From positions 1 to 56,368 of the forward strand of contig NZ_FOEE01000021.1 of the NCBI RefSeq assembly GCF_900110555.1: DNA of 56,368 bases. Direction: 5' to 3'. The notes under the pieces were generated by a model, which was given only the letters and a program-made list of their open reading frames with translations, had not been told where the DNA came from and made no database searches. Both the position numbers and the translations under genes were made by a program. Shown piece after piece: positions 24,285 through 32,703 of this stretch. Every line of letters starts with the position of its first letter. Position 1 is the stretch's first letter. The DNA is from Trujillonella endophytica. GTDB taxonomy: Bacteria; Actinomycetota; Actinomycetes; Mycobacteriales; Geodermatophilaceae.

Positions 24285-25642
24285 CGGGCGGCCCCCGCCG
24301 CGGTGAGCGCCGCCCCGTCCGGTGCCGCGGAGTCGGCGTCGTCCCCTAGGCCGAAGTCCTGGTAGGCGATGTGCGTCTCGACGGCGTAGACCTCGCGGCC
24401 GCACATCGCGTTGACGATCACCGAGTTGCGGTGGGCCCCCATGCCGAGGTCCGGCGCGGTGAGGCTGTGGGTGTGCTCCTCGGCGTTCTGCACGAAGACC
24501 TCGCGGCCGGTGACGTCGACGGCGTAGTCGAGGGCCACGTCGTAGCGGCCGCGGGCGTCCCACCGGATGCGGTCGCGGACCGGGTCGAGGAAGGCCGGCA
24601 CGGAGGCGCGGTAGCCGGTCGCGAGCACCAGCCCCCGCGTCGTCCGCGTGGCGGTGCGGCCCTGCTCGGCGTGGTGCAGGTGCAGCTCGTACCGCCGCTG
24701 CTCGGCGTCCCACCGGGCGCCGCGCACCTCGACGCCGGTCAGCAGCGACGTCGGGACCTCGCCGCGGCGGCCGGAGCGGTACAGCGTGTCGTAGACGGCG
24801 TCGACGAGGTCGCCGCTGATGCCCTTGTAGAGGGAGCGCTGCTCGCGGGCCAGGGCGTCGCGCCGGGCCATCGGCAGGCCGTGGTGGTAGCGGGCGTACT
24901 CCGGAGAGGTCATCTCCAGGGTCAGCTTCGTGTACTCCATCGGGAAGAACCGGGGCGAGCGGGTGATCCAGTCGACCCGGTAGCCCAGCCGCTCGGCGTC
25001 GGTGAGCAGGTCGAGGTAGACCTCGGCCGCGCTCTGCCCGCTGCCCACGACCGTCACGTGCCCGAGCGTCTGCAGCTCCTCCTTGTGCTGCAGGTAGGAC
25101 GACGTGTGCCAGGCCGGGCCGGGCAGGTCGCGCAGCGGTCCCGGCACGTCCGGCGCCGTCCCCACGCCGAGGACCAGCCGCCGGCCCAGGTGCACCTCCG
25201 CCGCGCCGGACCGCACGTCGCGGGCGTGCACCGCGTAGACGCCCCGCGCCGCGTCGTGCTCGACGCGCTCCACGCGCCGGCCCCATCGCAGCCCCGGCAG
25301 GCGCCCGGCGACCCAGCGGCAGTACGCGTCGTACTCCGCGCGCAGCGGGTGGAAGTCCTCGCGGATGTAGAACGGGTAGAGCCGCCCGGTGGCCTTGAGG
25401 TAGGCCAGGAACGAGTACGGCGACGTGGGGTCGGCCATGGTGACCAGGTCGGCCAGGAACGGGACCTGCACGGTCGTGCCCGGGATCATCATCCCGGGGT
25501 GCCAGGCGAACTCCTCGTGCTCGTCGAGGAAGACGCCCGACAGGTCGGGCAGGGGGGCGGTCAGCGCGGCGAGGCCGAGGTTGAACGGCCCGATGCCGAC
25601 GGCGACGAAGTCGTGCACCGGCGCGCCGGGCGCGGCGCTCAC
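24281..25642 (-). CDS. L-lysine/cadaverine N-monooxygenase (SidA/IucD/PvdA family), DesB-like
   Basis: FAD- and NADPH-dependent N-hydroxylase making the hydroxamate precursor. The 453-residue protein starts with the FAD motif FVAVGIGPFNLGLAAL and continues with HPGMMIPGTTVQVPFLADLV, FYIREDFHPLRAEYDAYCRW, the NADPH-site TVVGSGQSAAEVYLDLL, RSPRFFPMEYTKL and LATGYRASVPAFL, the family order. GTG at 25642 overlaps the decarboxylase stop by 4 bp. With a decarboxylase upstream the likely substrate is cadaverine, as in desferrioxamine, rather than lysine. Confidence 0.94.
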   Translation of the reverse strand: MSAAPGAPVHDFVAVGIGPFNLGLAALTAPLPDLSGVFLDEHEEFAWHPGMMIPGTTVQVPFLADLVTMADPTSPYSFLAYLKATGRLYPFYIREDFHPLRAEYDAYCRWVAGRLPGLRWGRRVERVEHDAARGVYAVHARDVRSGAAEVHLGRRLVLGVGTAPDVPGPLRDLPGPAWHTSSYLQHKEELQTLGHVTVVGSGQSAAEVYLDLLTDAERLGYRVDWITRSPRFFPMEYTKLTLEMTSPEYARYHHGLPMARRDALAREQRSLYKGISGDLVDAVYDTLYRSGRRGEVPTSLLTGVEVRGARWDAEQRRYELHLHHAEQGRTATRTTRGLVLATGYRASVPAFLDPVRDRIRWDARGRYDVALDYAVDVTGREVFVQNAEEHTHSLTAPDLGMGAHRNSVIVNAMCGREVYAVETHIAYQDFGLGDDADSAAPDGAALTAAGAAR

Positions 25643-27120
25643 GCCAGCACCTCCTCGCGCACGAGGGCCGGCGTGCCCTCGAGCAGTTCCGCGCCCGCCG
25701 CGCGGACGAGGTCGAGCACGGCGCGGACGTCGTCGCGGGTGGTCCCCGGGTCCAGCAGCGTGAACTTCAGCCACGGCCGCCCGTCGACGACGGTCCGGGC
25801 CACCAGCGCCTCGCCCTCGTCGAACAGCCGCTCGCGGATCCCGGCGACCAGGCCGTCGGCGACCGCGGGGTCCAGGGCCGCGGGGGTCCAGCGGAACAGC
25901 ACCGTGCTCAGCGTCGGCGCGCTGTGCACCTCGACGTCCGGTGCGGCGCCGAGGTCCTCGGCGACCTGCGTGGCCAGGTCCAGGCACGCGTCGAAGGCGT
26001 CGCCGATCGCGTCGGCGCCCATCGCGCGGAGCGTCACCCACAGCTTGAGCGCGTCGAAGCGGCGGGTGGTCTGCAGGCTGCGGTCGACCTGGTTGGGCGC
26101 CCGCTCGCCGCGCGGGTTGAGGTAGGCCGCGTGGTGGGTGACGTGCCGCATCGTGGCGCCGTCGCGCACCAGCACCGCCGAGGAGGCGACCGGCTGGAAG
26201 AACCCCTTGTGGAAGTCCACGGTCACCGAGTCGGCGCGCTCGATCCCGTCGAGCAGGTGCCGCCGCCGGCGGGACACCAGCAGCGCGCCCCCGTACGCGG
26301 CGTCGACGTGCAGCCAGGCGCCGAGGTCGCGGGCGACGTCGGCGATCGCCGGCAGCGGGTCGATCCGGCCGAGGTCGGTGGTGCCGGCGGTGGCGACCAC
26401 CGCCATGACGACGTCGCCGGTGGCGCGGACGCGCGCGGCGGCCTCCGCGAGCGCCACCGGGTCCATCCGGTGCCGCTCGTCGGTCGGGACCGGCACGACC
26501 GCGTCGGCGCCGAGCCCGAGCAGCCGGGCGGACTTGGCGACGCTGAAGTGCGACTGGCCGGTGGCGAGGATGCGCAGCCGGGCACCCGCGGGGAGGGTGC
26601 CGCCGGGCAGCCGGGCGAGCGTCTCGTCCCGGGCCAGGAGCAGCGCGTGCAGGTTGGACTGGGTGCCGCCGCTGGTGAAGATCCCGTCCGCGGCGGGGCC
26701 GAGGCCGGCGCGGGCGGCGGTCCAGGCGACGAGCCGGCGCTCCATGAGCGTGGCGGTCGTCGACTGGTCGTAGGTGTCGACCGAGGTGTTGACCGCCGAC
26801 GCGAGCAGGTCGGCCGCGAGGGCCGGGATCGCCACCGGGCAGTTCAGGTGGGCGACGTAGCCGGGCTCGTGGAACCACACCGCGTGCTCCAGGTAGAGCC
26901 GGGAGGTCTCCTTGAGCGCGGAGAAGGTGTTCCCGAGCGGGGCGTCCAGGTCCACGCCGGCGACGAGGTCCTCCAGGTCCTCCTGCGCGGCGCCCGACCG
27001 GGGCCGCCGGACGACCCGGACGCGGTCGGTGAGCGCACCGAGCGCCGCGGTGATCACCGCGGCGTAGTGGTCGACCGTCCCTCCGGAGAACAAGTGCGAA
27101 CTCGGCGTGTGCTCCGTCAC
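25639..27120 (-). CDS. PLP-dependent diamine-forming decarboxylase, DesA-like
   Basis: Group II pyridoxal-phosphate decarboxylase of 493 residues. Fold markers: YVAHLNCPVAIPALAADLL, a glycine loop at IFTSGGTQSNLHALLLAR, WLHVDAAYGG and the PLP-binding lysine in SVTVDFHKGFFQP. In siderophore operons this type decarboxylates lysine to cadaverine (DesA) or makes diaminopropane. GTG at 27120 is preferred because GGGAG lies 7 bp upstream; a TTG at 27123 is the only longer option. First gene of the operon, directly behind an iron box. Confidence 0.9.
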   Translation of the reverse strand: MTEHTPSSHLFSGGTVDHYAAVITAALGALTDRVRVVRRPRSGAAQEDLEDLVAGVDLDAPLGNTFSALKETSRLYLEHAVWFHEPGYVAHLNCPVAIPALAADLLASAVNTSVDTYDQSTTATLMERRLVAWTAARAGLGPAADGIFTSGGTQSNLHALLLARDETLARLPGGTLPAGARLRILATGQSHFSVAKSARLLGLGADAVVPVPTDERHRMDPVALAEAAARVRATGDVVMAVVATAGTTDLGRIDPLPAIADVARDLGAWLHVDAAYGGALLVSRRRRHLLDGIERADSVTVDFHKGFFQPVASSAVLVRDGATMRHVTHHAAYLNPRGERAPNQVDRSLQTTRRFDALKLWVTLRAMGADAIGDAFDACLDLATQVAEDLGAAPDVEVHSAPTLSTVLFRWTPAALDPAVADGLVAGIRERLFDEGEALVARTVVDGRPWLKFTLLDPGTTRDDVRAVLDLVRAAGAELLEGTPALVREEVLA

Positions 27121-27135
27121 CAATCGACTCCCAAT

Positions 27136-27154
27136 CTAGGTTAGCCTCACCTAA
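27136..27154 (-). promoter_or_regulatory. IdeR/DmdR-type iron box of the siderophore operon
   Basis: On the minus strand the 19-bp site reads TTAGGTGAGGCTAACCTAG, which matches 17 of 19 positions of the actinobacterial iron box TTAGGTTAGGCTAACCTAA. It begins 16 bp upstream of the GTG of the decarboxylase gene, so a bound Fe2+-regulator would cover the promoter and block transcription when iron is plentiful. Confidence 0.85.
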
Positions 27155-27298
27155 CTGGGGCGGGACAGTACACATGCCCGGGCCGGATGGGCAGGGGGGC
27201 TGCGGGAGGAGCCGGTGGTCCGGCACGGGGGAGGAGGGCTGGGCGCAGAGCGGCCGACGGGCCTGCGCGGGGCGGGGCGGTAGCGTCCCCCGCACATC

Positions 27299-27388
27299 AC
27301 GGCAGTGCACGTGGGAAGCCGGTGCGAGTCCGGCGCGGTCCCGCCACTGTGACCCCCTCCGGGGGGAGCCAGACACCACGGCTGCCGT
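27299..27388 (+). ncRNA. Cobalamin riboswitch upstream of cobN
   Basis: The leader of cobN carries the B12-sensor core: GGGAAGCCGGTGCGAGTCCG, then CGCGGTCCCGCCACTGTGA, and the 3' B12-box-like AGCCAGACACCACGGCTGCC. The outer helix can form between ACGGCAG (27299-27305) and CTGCCGT (27382-27388). The aptamer is compact (about 90 nt). After it, GGGGCGCGGACCCC can fold next to the RBS GAGGGA of cobN, which would fit translational control. A cobalamin-bound state should reduce cobN expression. Confidence 0.88.
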
Positions 27389-27430
27389 CGCGACGACCCG
27401 GGGCGCGGACCCCGAGTGAGGGACCGCTGC

Positions 27431-30400
27431 GTGTTCGTCCTGCTCTCCACCAGTGACACCGACCTCCTCTCGGCCCGGGCCAGCGGCGCCGCCTGGCGCC
27501 CGGGCAACCCGGTCCGGCTCGGCGACGACGGCATGGCGGAGCTGGTCGCCGGCGCCGACCTCGTCGTCGTCCGCATCCTCGGGGTGCGCCGGCAGTACGA
27601 GGACGTGCTCGCCCCGCTGCTCGCCGGGCCCGCGCCGGTCGTCGTCCTGGGCGGCGAGCAGGTGCCCGACGCCGAGCTGATGGAGCTCTCGACCGTGCCC
27701 ATGGGGGTCGCGACCGAGGCGCACGGCTACCTCGCCCAGGGCGGGCCGGACAACCTCGTCCAGCTGCACCGGTTCCTCTCCGACACCGTGCTGCTGACGG
27801 GCGAGGGGTTCGAGCCGCCGTCGGTGGCCCCGGACTGGGGCGTGCTGGAGCGGCCGGCGACCACCGAGGCGCCACCCGCCCCCGCCCCCCGGATCGCCGT
27901 CCTCTACTACCGGGCCCACCACCTGGCCGGCAACACGGCTTTCGTCGAGGACCTCTGCGCCGCGATCGAGGCGGCCGGCGGGTCCGCGCTGCCGGTGTTC
28001 ACCTCCAGCCTGCGGTCGGTCGACGCCGGGCTGCTGGAGACGCTGCGCGGCGCCGACGCCCTGGTGGTCACCGTGCTCGCCGCCGGTGGCGCCCGCCCGG
28101 CGACGGCGCAGGCCGGTGGGGACGACGGCGCCTGGGACGTCGGCGCCCTCGCCGCGCTGGACGTGCCGGTGATCCAGGGACTGTGCCTGACCCGCTCGCG
28201 CGCGGAGTGGCTGGCCGACGACGACGGGCTCTCCCCGCTCGACGTCGGCAACCAGGTGGCGATCCCGGAGTTCGACGGCCGGCTGATCAGCGTGCCGTTC
28301 TCGTTCAAGGAGACCGACGACGACGGGCTGACCTCCTACGTCGCCGATCCCGAGCGCGCGGCCCGGGTGGCGGGCACCGCGGTGGCGCACGCCCGCCTGA
28401 GGCACACCGCCCCGGCCGACCGGCGGATCGTGGTGATGCTGTCGGCCTATCCGACCAAGCACTCGCGGATCGGCAACGCCGTCGGGCTGGACACCCCGGC
28501 GTCGGTGGTGCGGCTGCTCGCCGCGCTGGCCGGCGCGGGCTACGACATCGGCCCGTTCGACGGGCCGGGCGCGCTGCCCGGCGTCGCCGACCTGGACGGC
28601 GACGCGCTGGTGCACGCGCTGATCGCGGCCGGCGGGCAGGACGCGGACTGGCTGACCGAGGAGCAGCTGTCGGGTCAGCCGGTGCGCATCCCCGCGGCGC
28701 GGTACCGGGCCTTCTTCCAGACGCTGCCCGAGGACCTGCGGGCGGCGATGGTCGAGCACTGGGGCCGGCCGCCGGGCTCGCTGTTCGTGGACCGGGGCGA
28801 CATCGTGTTCGCCGCCCTGCGCGCCGGCAACGTCGTCGTCATGGTGCAGCCGCCGCGCGGCTTCGGCGAGAACCCCATCGCGATCTACCACGACCCCGAC
28901 CTGCCGCCCAGCCACCACTACCTGGCCGCCTACTGGTGGCTGCGGTCGGAGTTCGGCGCGCACGCTCTGGTGCACGTCGGCAAGCACGGCAACATGGAGT
29001 GGCTGCCCGGCAAGACCGTGGGCCTGTCGGCCTCGTGCGCGCCGGACGCCGCGATCGGCGACCTGCCCCTGGTCTACCCGTTCCTGGTCAACGACCCGGG
29101 GGAGGGCTCGCAGGCCAAGCGGCGGGCGCACGCCACCCTGATCGACCACATGGTGCCGCCGATGGCCCGCGCCGAGACCTACGGCGACATCGCGCGGCTG
29201 GAGCAGTTGCTCGACGAGCACGCCAACGTTGCCGCGATGGACCCGGCGAAGCTGCCCGCCGTCCGCGCGCAGATCTGGACGCTGCTGCAGGCCGCGAAGC
29301 TCGACTCGGACCTGGGGCTGAACGAGCGGCCGGAGGACGACCACTTCGACGAGATGATCCTGCACGTCGACGGGTGGCTCTGCGAGATCAAGGACTCCCA
29401 GATCCGCGACGGCCTGCACGTGCTCGGCTCCCCGCCGGAGGGCGACGACCGGGTCGGCCTGGTGCTCGCGATGCTGCGCGCCCGGCAGATCTGGGGCGGT
29501 GCGGTGGCGCTGCCCGGGCTGCGCGAGGCGCTCGGCCTGGCCGAGGACGGCAGCGCCGGCCTGCGCGCGACCGACGCGGTGGAGGAGCAGGCGCACGCGC
29601 TGGTGGCCGGCATGGAGTCGGCGGGGTGGACGGCGTCCGCGGTCCCCGGCGTGGTGCGGTCGGTGCTGGGGCGCGACGACGAGGCCGTCGCCGCGGTGCT
29701 GGGGTTCGCCGTCGCCGAGGTGGTGCCGCGGCTGGCCCGCACCACCGACGAGCTGGACGCCACGCTGCACGCCCTCGACGGCGGGTACGTGCCCGCCGGC
29801 CCGTCGGGCTCGCCGCTGCGCGGGCTGGTCAACGTGCTGCCGACCGGCCGCAACTTCTACTCCGTCGACCCCCGCGCGGTGCCGTCGCGGCTGGCCTGGG
29901 AGACCGGCCAGGCGATGGCCGAGTCGCTGGTCGCGCGCTACCTGGCCGACACGGGGGAGCACCCGCGGTCGGTGGGGCTGTCGGTGTGGGGGACGTCGGC
30001 CATGCGCACCTCCGGCGACGACGTGGCCGAGGTGCTCGCGCTGCTCGGGGTCCGGCCGGTGTGGGACGACGCCTCCCGCCGGGTGACCGGTCTCGAGCCG
30101 ATCCCGCTGTCCGAGCTGGGCCGGCCGCGGATCGACGTCACGGTGCGGATCAGCGGCTTCTTCCGGGACGCCTTCCCGCACGTGGTGACCATGCTCGACG
30201 ACGCGGTGACCCTGGTGGCGGAGCTGTCCTCGGAGTCCGACGACGAGAACTTCGTGCGCGCCCACGTGGACGCCGACGTGGCCGCGCACGGCGACCGCCG
30301 CCGGGCCACCACCCGGGTCTTCGGCTCCAAGCCCGGCGCGTACGGGGCCGGGCTGCTGCCGCTCATCGACAGCCGGAACTGGCGCGGCGACGCCGACCTG

Positions 30401-31060
30401 GCCGAGGTCTACGCGGTGTGGGGCGGCTACGCCTACGGCCGCGGGCTGGACGGCGTCCAGGCCCGGCCGGACATGGAGGCGGCGTACCGGCGGATCGCGG
30501 TGGCGGCCAAGAACGTCGACACCCGCGAGCACGACATCGCCGACTCCGACGACTACTTCCAGTACCACGGCGGGATGGTGGCCACGGTCCGCGCGCTGAC
30601 CGGCCGGGCGCCCCGTGCCTACATCGGCGACTCGACCCGGCCGGAGGCGGTCCGGACGCGCTCGCTGGGCGAGGAGACCGCCCGCGTCTTCCGCGCCCGG
30701 GTGGTGAACCCCAAGTGGCTCGCGGCGATGCGGCGGCACGGCTACAAGGGGGCGTTCGAGCTGGCCGCGACGGTGGACTACCTCTTCGGCTACGACGCCA
30801 CGACCGGCGTCGTCGACGACTGGATGTACGAGAAGCTCACGCAGACCTATGTGCTCGACGCCGAGCAGCGCGAGTTCTTCGAGCGGTCCAACCCGTGGGC
30901 CCTGCACGGCATCGCCGAGCGGCTGCTGGAGGCCGTGGACCGCGGGATGTGGGCGGAGCCCGACCCGGCGCTGCTGGGGGCGCTGCGCCAGGCCTACCTC
31001 GACACGGAGGGCGACCTGGAGGGCGGGGAGACCCCGGCGCCGTCGGGAGCCCCGGCCTGA
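27431..31060 (+). CDS. cobN: Cobaltochelatase subunit CobN
   Basis: Large subunit of the aerobic cobaltochelatase that inserts Co2+ into hydrogenobyrinic acid a,c-diamide with ATPase subunits CobS/CobT or ChlI/ChlD-type partners not in the window. The 1209-residue protein starts at VFVLLSTSDTDLLSARAS and contains LTRSRAEWLADDDGLSPLD, VVMLSAYPTKHSRIGNAVG, VHVGKHGNMEWLPGKTVGLS, YPFLVNDPGEGSQAKRRAHA, VYAVWGGYAYGRGLDG and NPWALHGIAERLLEA. A GTG at 27416 is in frame, but GAGGGA at 27418-27423 is positioned as the RBS for the GTG at 27431, which I prefer. Regulated by the upstream B12 riboswitch. Confidence 0.95.
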   Translation: MFVLLSTSDTDLLSARASGAAWRPGNPVRLGDDGMAELVAGADLVVVRILGVRRQYEDVLAPLLAGPAPVVVLGGEQVPDAELMELSTVPMGVATEAHGYLAQGGPDNLVQLHRFLSDTVLLTGEGFEPPSVAPDWGVLERPATTEAPPAPAPRIAVLYYRAHHLAGNTAFVEDLCAAIEAAGGSALPVFTSSLRSVDAGLLETLRGADALVVTVLAAGGARPATAQAGGDDGAWDVGALAALDVPVIQGLCLTRSRAEWLADDDGLSPLDVGNQVAIPEFDGRLISVPFSFKETDDDGLTSYVADPERAARVAGTAVAHARLRHTAPADRRIVVMLSAYPTKHSRIGNAVGLDTPASVVRLLAALAGAGYDIGPFDGPGALPGVADLDGDALVHALIAAGGQDADWLTEEQLSGQPVRIPAARYRAFFQTLPEDLRAAMVEHWGRPPGSLFVDRGDIVFAALRAGNVVVMVQPPRGFGENPIAIYHDPDLPPSHHYLAAYWWLRSEFGAHALVHVGKHGNMEWLPGKTVGLSASCAPDAAIGDLPLVYPFLVNDPGEGSQAKRRAHATLIDHMVPPMARAETYGDIARLEQLLDEHANVAAMDPAKLPAVRAQIWTLLQAAKLDSDLGLNERPEDDHFDEMILHVDGWLCEIKDSQIRDGLHVLGSPPEGDDRVGLVLAMLRARQIWGGAVALPGLREALGLAEDGSAGLRATDAVEEQAHALVAGMESAGWTASAVPGVVRSVLGRDDEAVAAVLGFAVAEVVPRLARTTDELDATLHALDGGYVPAGPSGSPLRGLVNVLPTGRNFYSVDPRAVPSRLAWETGQAMAESLVARYLADTGEHPRSVGLSVWGTSAMRTSGDDVAEVLALLGVRPVWDDASRRVTGLEPIPLSELGRPRIDVTVRISGFFRDAFPHVVTMLDDAVTLVAELSSESDDENFVRAHVDADVAAHGDRRRATTRVFGSKPGAYGAGLLPLIDSRNWRGDADLAEVYAVWGGYAYGRGLDGVQARPDMEAAYRRIAVAAKNVDTREHDIADSDDYFQYHGGMVATVRALTGRAPRAYIGDSTRPEAVRTRSLGEETARVFRARVVNPKWLAAMRRHGYKGAFELAATVDYLFGYDATTGVVDDWMYEKLTQTYVLDAEQREFFERSNPWALHGIAERLLEAVDRGMWAEPDPALLGALRQAYLDTEGDLEGGETPAPSGAPA

Positions 31061-31142
31061 GCGCCGCTCGCACAGCGTCACGACACGCCGGAACCGGGCG
31101 GTCCGAGGGGTAGCACCCGGTTACTCCGGGCATCCCCTCCCC

Positions 31143-31349
31143 ATGAGCATCCTGAACCGACTGATGGGCACTGCAGAGAGCGCCGCACGGGGAGCCGCCC
31201 GCGGCGGGCGCACCGGCGCGCGCCCCGCACGGGGTGTGGGCCGCTCGACCGGCATGGGCACCGGTGGCCGGGCGGGTCGCGGGCGGGCCGCAGCACCGGC
31301 CGCGGGCGGCCTCGGCGGACTGGTGAGCGGACTGCTGCGCCGGCGCTAG
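31143..31349 (+). CDS. Small Gly/Arg/Ala-rich protein of unknown function
   Basis: A 68-residue ORF, MSILNRLMGTAESAARGAAR at the N-terminus followed by Arg/Gly/Ala-rich sequence ending LVSGLLRRR. Basic and of low complexity apart from an amphipathic N-terminal helix and a similar short C-terminal one. It has no strong RBS, and its stop overlaps the cobS stop on the other strand. No family recognised; real but weakly supported. Confidence 0.45.
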   Translation: MSILNRLMGTAESAARGAARGGRTGARPARGVGRSTGMGTGGRAGRGRAAAPAAGGLGGLVSGLLRRR

Positions 31350-32185
31350 CCGACCGGCTGGGCGAGGGCGGCGGCGACCAGCAGGACCACGGTCGCCGCC
31401 GCCTCGCCCATCGCCCCCATCACGTCCCCGTTGACCCCGCCGAGGCGGGCACTCGCGCGCGCCCGCAGCAGCTCGGCGGCGAGCAGCCCCGCCGCCGCGG
31501 CGACGAGCAGTCGCCAGACCGCGCCCGGTCCCGCGACCAGGGCCGCCACACCCGCGATCACGGCGGCGGCGACGACGAGCGCACCGGCCAGCCACGGCGC
31601 CGAGACCGTGCCGGCCACTGCCCGGCCCAGTGACGACCCCTGGGCCGTGGGCACGCCGCGCAGCCCGCACCGCGTCATCGCCAGGCGGGCGACGACGACC
31701 GCGGTCGCCACCGCGACCCAGCCGCCGTCCGTGCCCAGCAGCGCGGCGCCGGCGGCGACCTGCAGCAGCAGCGTGAGGACCAGCGTCAGGACCCCGAACG
31801 GCCCCACATCGCCCTGCCGCATCACCTCCAGGGCACGCTCCCGCCCGCGCAGCGGGCCGAGCCCGTCGGCGGTGTCGGCCAGCCCGTCCAGGTGCAGGCC
31901 CCGGGTGAGCGCGGCCGTCAGCGCGACGGCGAGCACCGCGCCGGTCAGCGGCGAGACGAGCGCGGCGCCCGCCTCCCCGGCACCCGCGGCCAGGCCGCCG
32001 AGCACGAGCCCGACCAGCGGCGCCCAGGGCAGCACCCCGCGGGTCGAGGCCGCCGCGCCGGCCGGCACCCGCAGCACGGTGAGCAGTGCCGCGGACTCCA
32101 GCGGCCCGGCCCACGGTCTGCGCCGTCTTGGCACAGCATCGCCCCGCCCGGTGCCGTCCGGCGCAGCGTCGTCCGGCACGGTCAC
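31346..32185 (-). CDS. cobS: Adenosylcobinamide-GDP ribazoletransferase (cobalamin synthase)
   Basis: Membrane enzyme joining adenosylcobinamide-GDP and alpha-ribazole in the last steps of cobalamin synthesis. The 279-residue protein has the signatures LTRGLHLDGLADTADGLGPL, RQGDVGPFGVLTL, and a late GGVNGDVMGAMGEAAAT segment, among about seven hydrophobic helices. GTG start at 32185 overlaps the cobU stop by 4 bp. Third gene of cobC-cobU-cobS. Named CobV in Pseudomonas; it is unrelated to the chelatase CobS. Confidence 0.94.
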   Translation of the reverse strand: MTVPDDAAPDGTGRGDAVPRRRRPWAGPLESAALLTVLRVPAGAAASTRGVLPWAPLVGLVLGGLAAGAGEAGAALVSPLTGAVLAVALTAALTRGLHLDGLADTADGLGPLRGRERALEVMRQGDVGPFGVLTLVLTLLLQVAAGAALLGTDGGWVAVATAVVVARLAMTRCGLRGVPTAQGSSLGRAVAGTVSAPWLAGALVVAAAVIAGVAALVAGPGAVWRLLVAAAAGLLAAELLRARASARLGGVNGDVMGAMGEAAATVVLLVAAALAQPVG

Positions 32186-32703
32186 CGCAGGCGCTGGGGC
32201 AGTCCGGCGACCACGAACCACACCTCGTCGGCGGTGCCCGCCAGTCGCTGGTTGACCGTGCCGAGCGTGTCCCGGAACAGCCGCCCGGACCGCGTCTCCG
32301 GCACCACGCCCAGACCGACCTCGTCGCTCACGGCGACGACGTGCGCGGGCGTCATCGTCCACGCCTCCACGAGGGCGTCGCAGCGGCGGGCCAGGCGCTC
32401 CGTCGCCCCCGACTCGTCGGCCCACACGCCGCTCTCGTCCAGGAGGGCCGCGACCCACGTGGTCACGCTGTCGACCAGGACGGTGCCCCGGCGCAGCAGC
32501 TCGCTGGGAGCGGTGGTCTCCAGCGTCGTCCAGGAGGCGGGGCGCCGGGCGCGGTGGGCGGCCACCCGCGCCGCCCACTCGGCGTCGCCGGGAACCGGAG
32601 CGCCGGCCGCCAGGTAGACGACGTCGGGGGCGTCGGCGACGAGCGCCTCCGCGTGCGCGGACTTTCCCGACCGGGACCCGCCGAGAACCAGCACCCGGCT
32701 CAC
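32182..32703 (-). CDS. cobU: Adenosylcobinamide kinase / adenosylcobinamide-phosphate guanylyltransferase
   Basis: Bifunctional P-loop enzyme that phosphorylates adenosylcobinamide and transfers GMP. The 173-residue protein starts SRVLVLGGSRSGKSAHAEAL, with the Walker A loop at residues 8-15, and shows VYLAAGAPVPGDAEWAARVAAHRARRP, LVDSVTTWVAALL and VSDEVGLGVVPETRSGRLFRD, all typical of CobU. GTG start overlaps the cobC stop; stop overlaps the cobS start. Confidence 0.95.
   Translation of the reverse strand: MSRVLVLGGSRSGKSAHAEALVADAPDVVYLAAGAPVPGDAEWAARVAAHRARRPASWTTLETTAPSELLRRGTVLVDSVTTWVAALLDESGVWADESGATERLARRCDALVEAWTMTPAHVVAVSDEVGLGVVPETRSGRLFRDTLGTVNQRLAGTADEVWFVVAGLPQRLR

Noticed and set aside
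24281-31081. A 2266-codon open frame on the minus strand
   Set aside because: Only 24281-25642 (monooxygenase) is real; the rest is antisense to cobN and out of frame with the decarboxylase.
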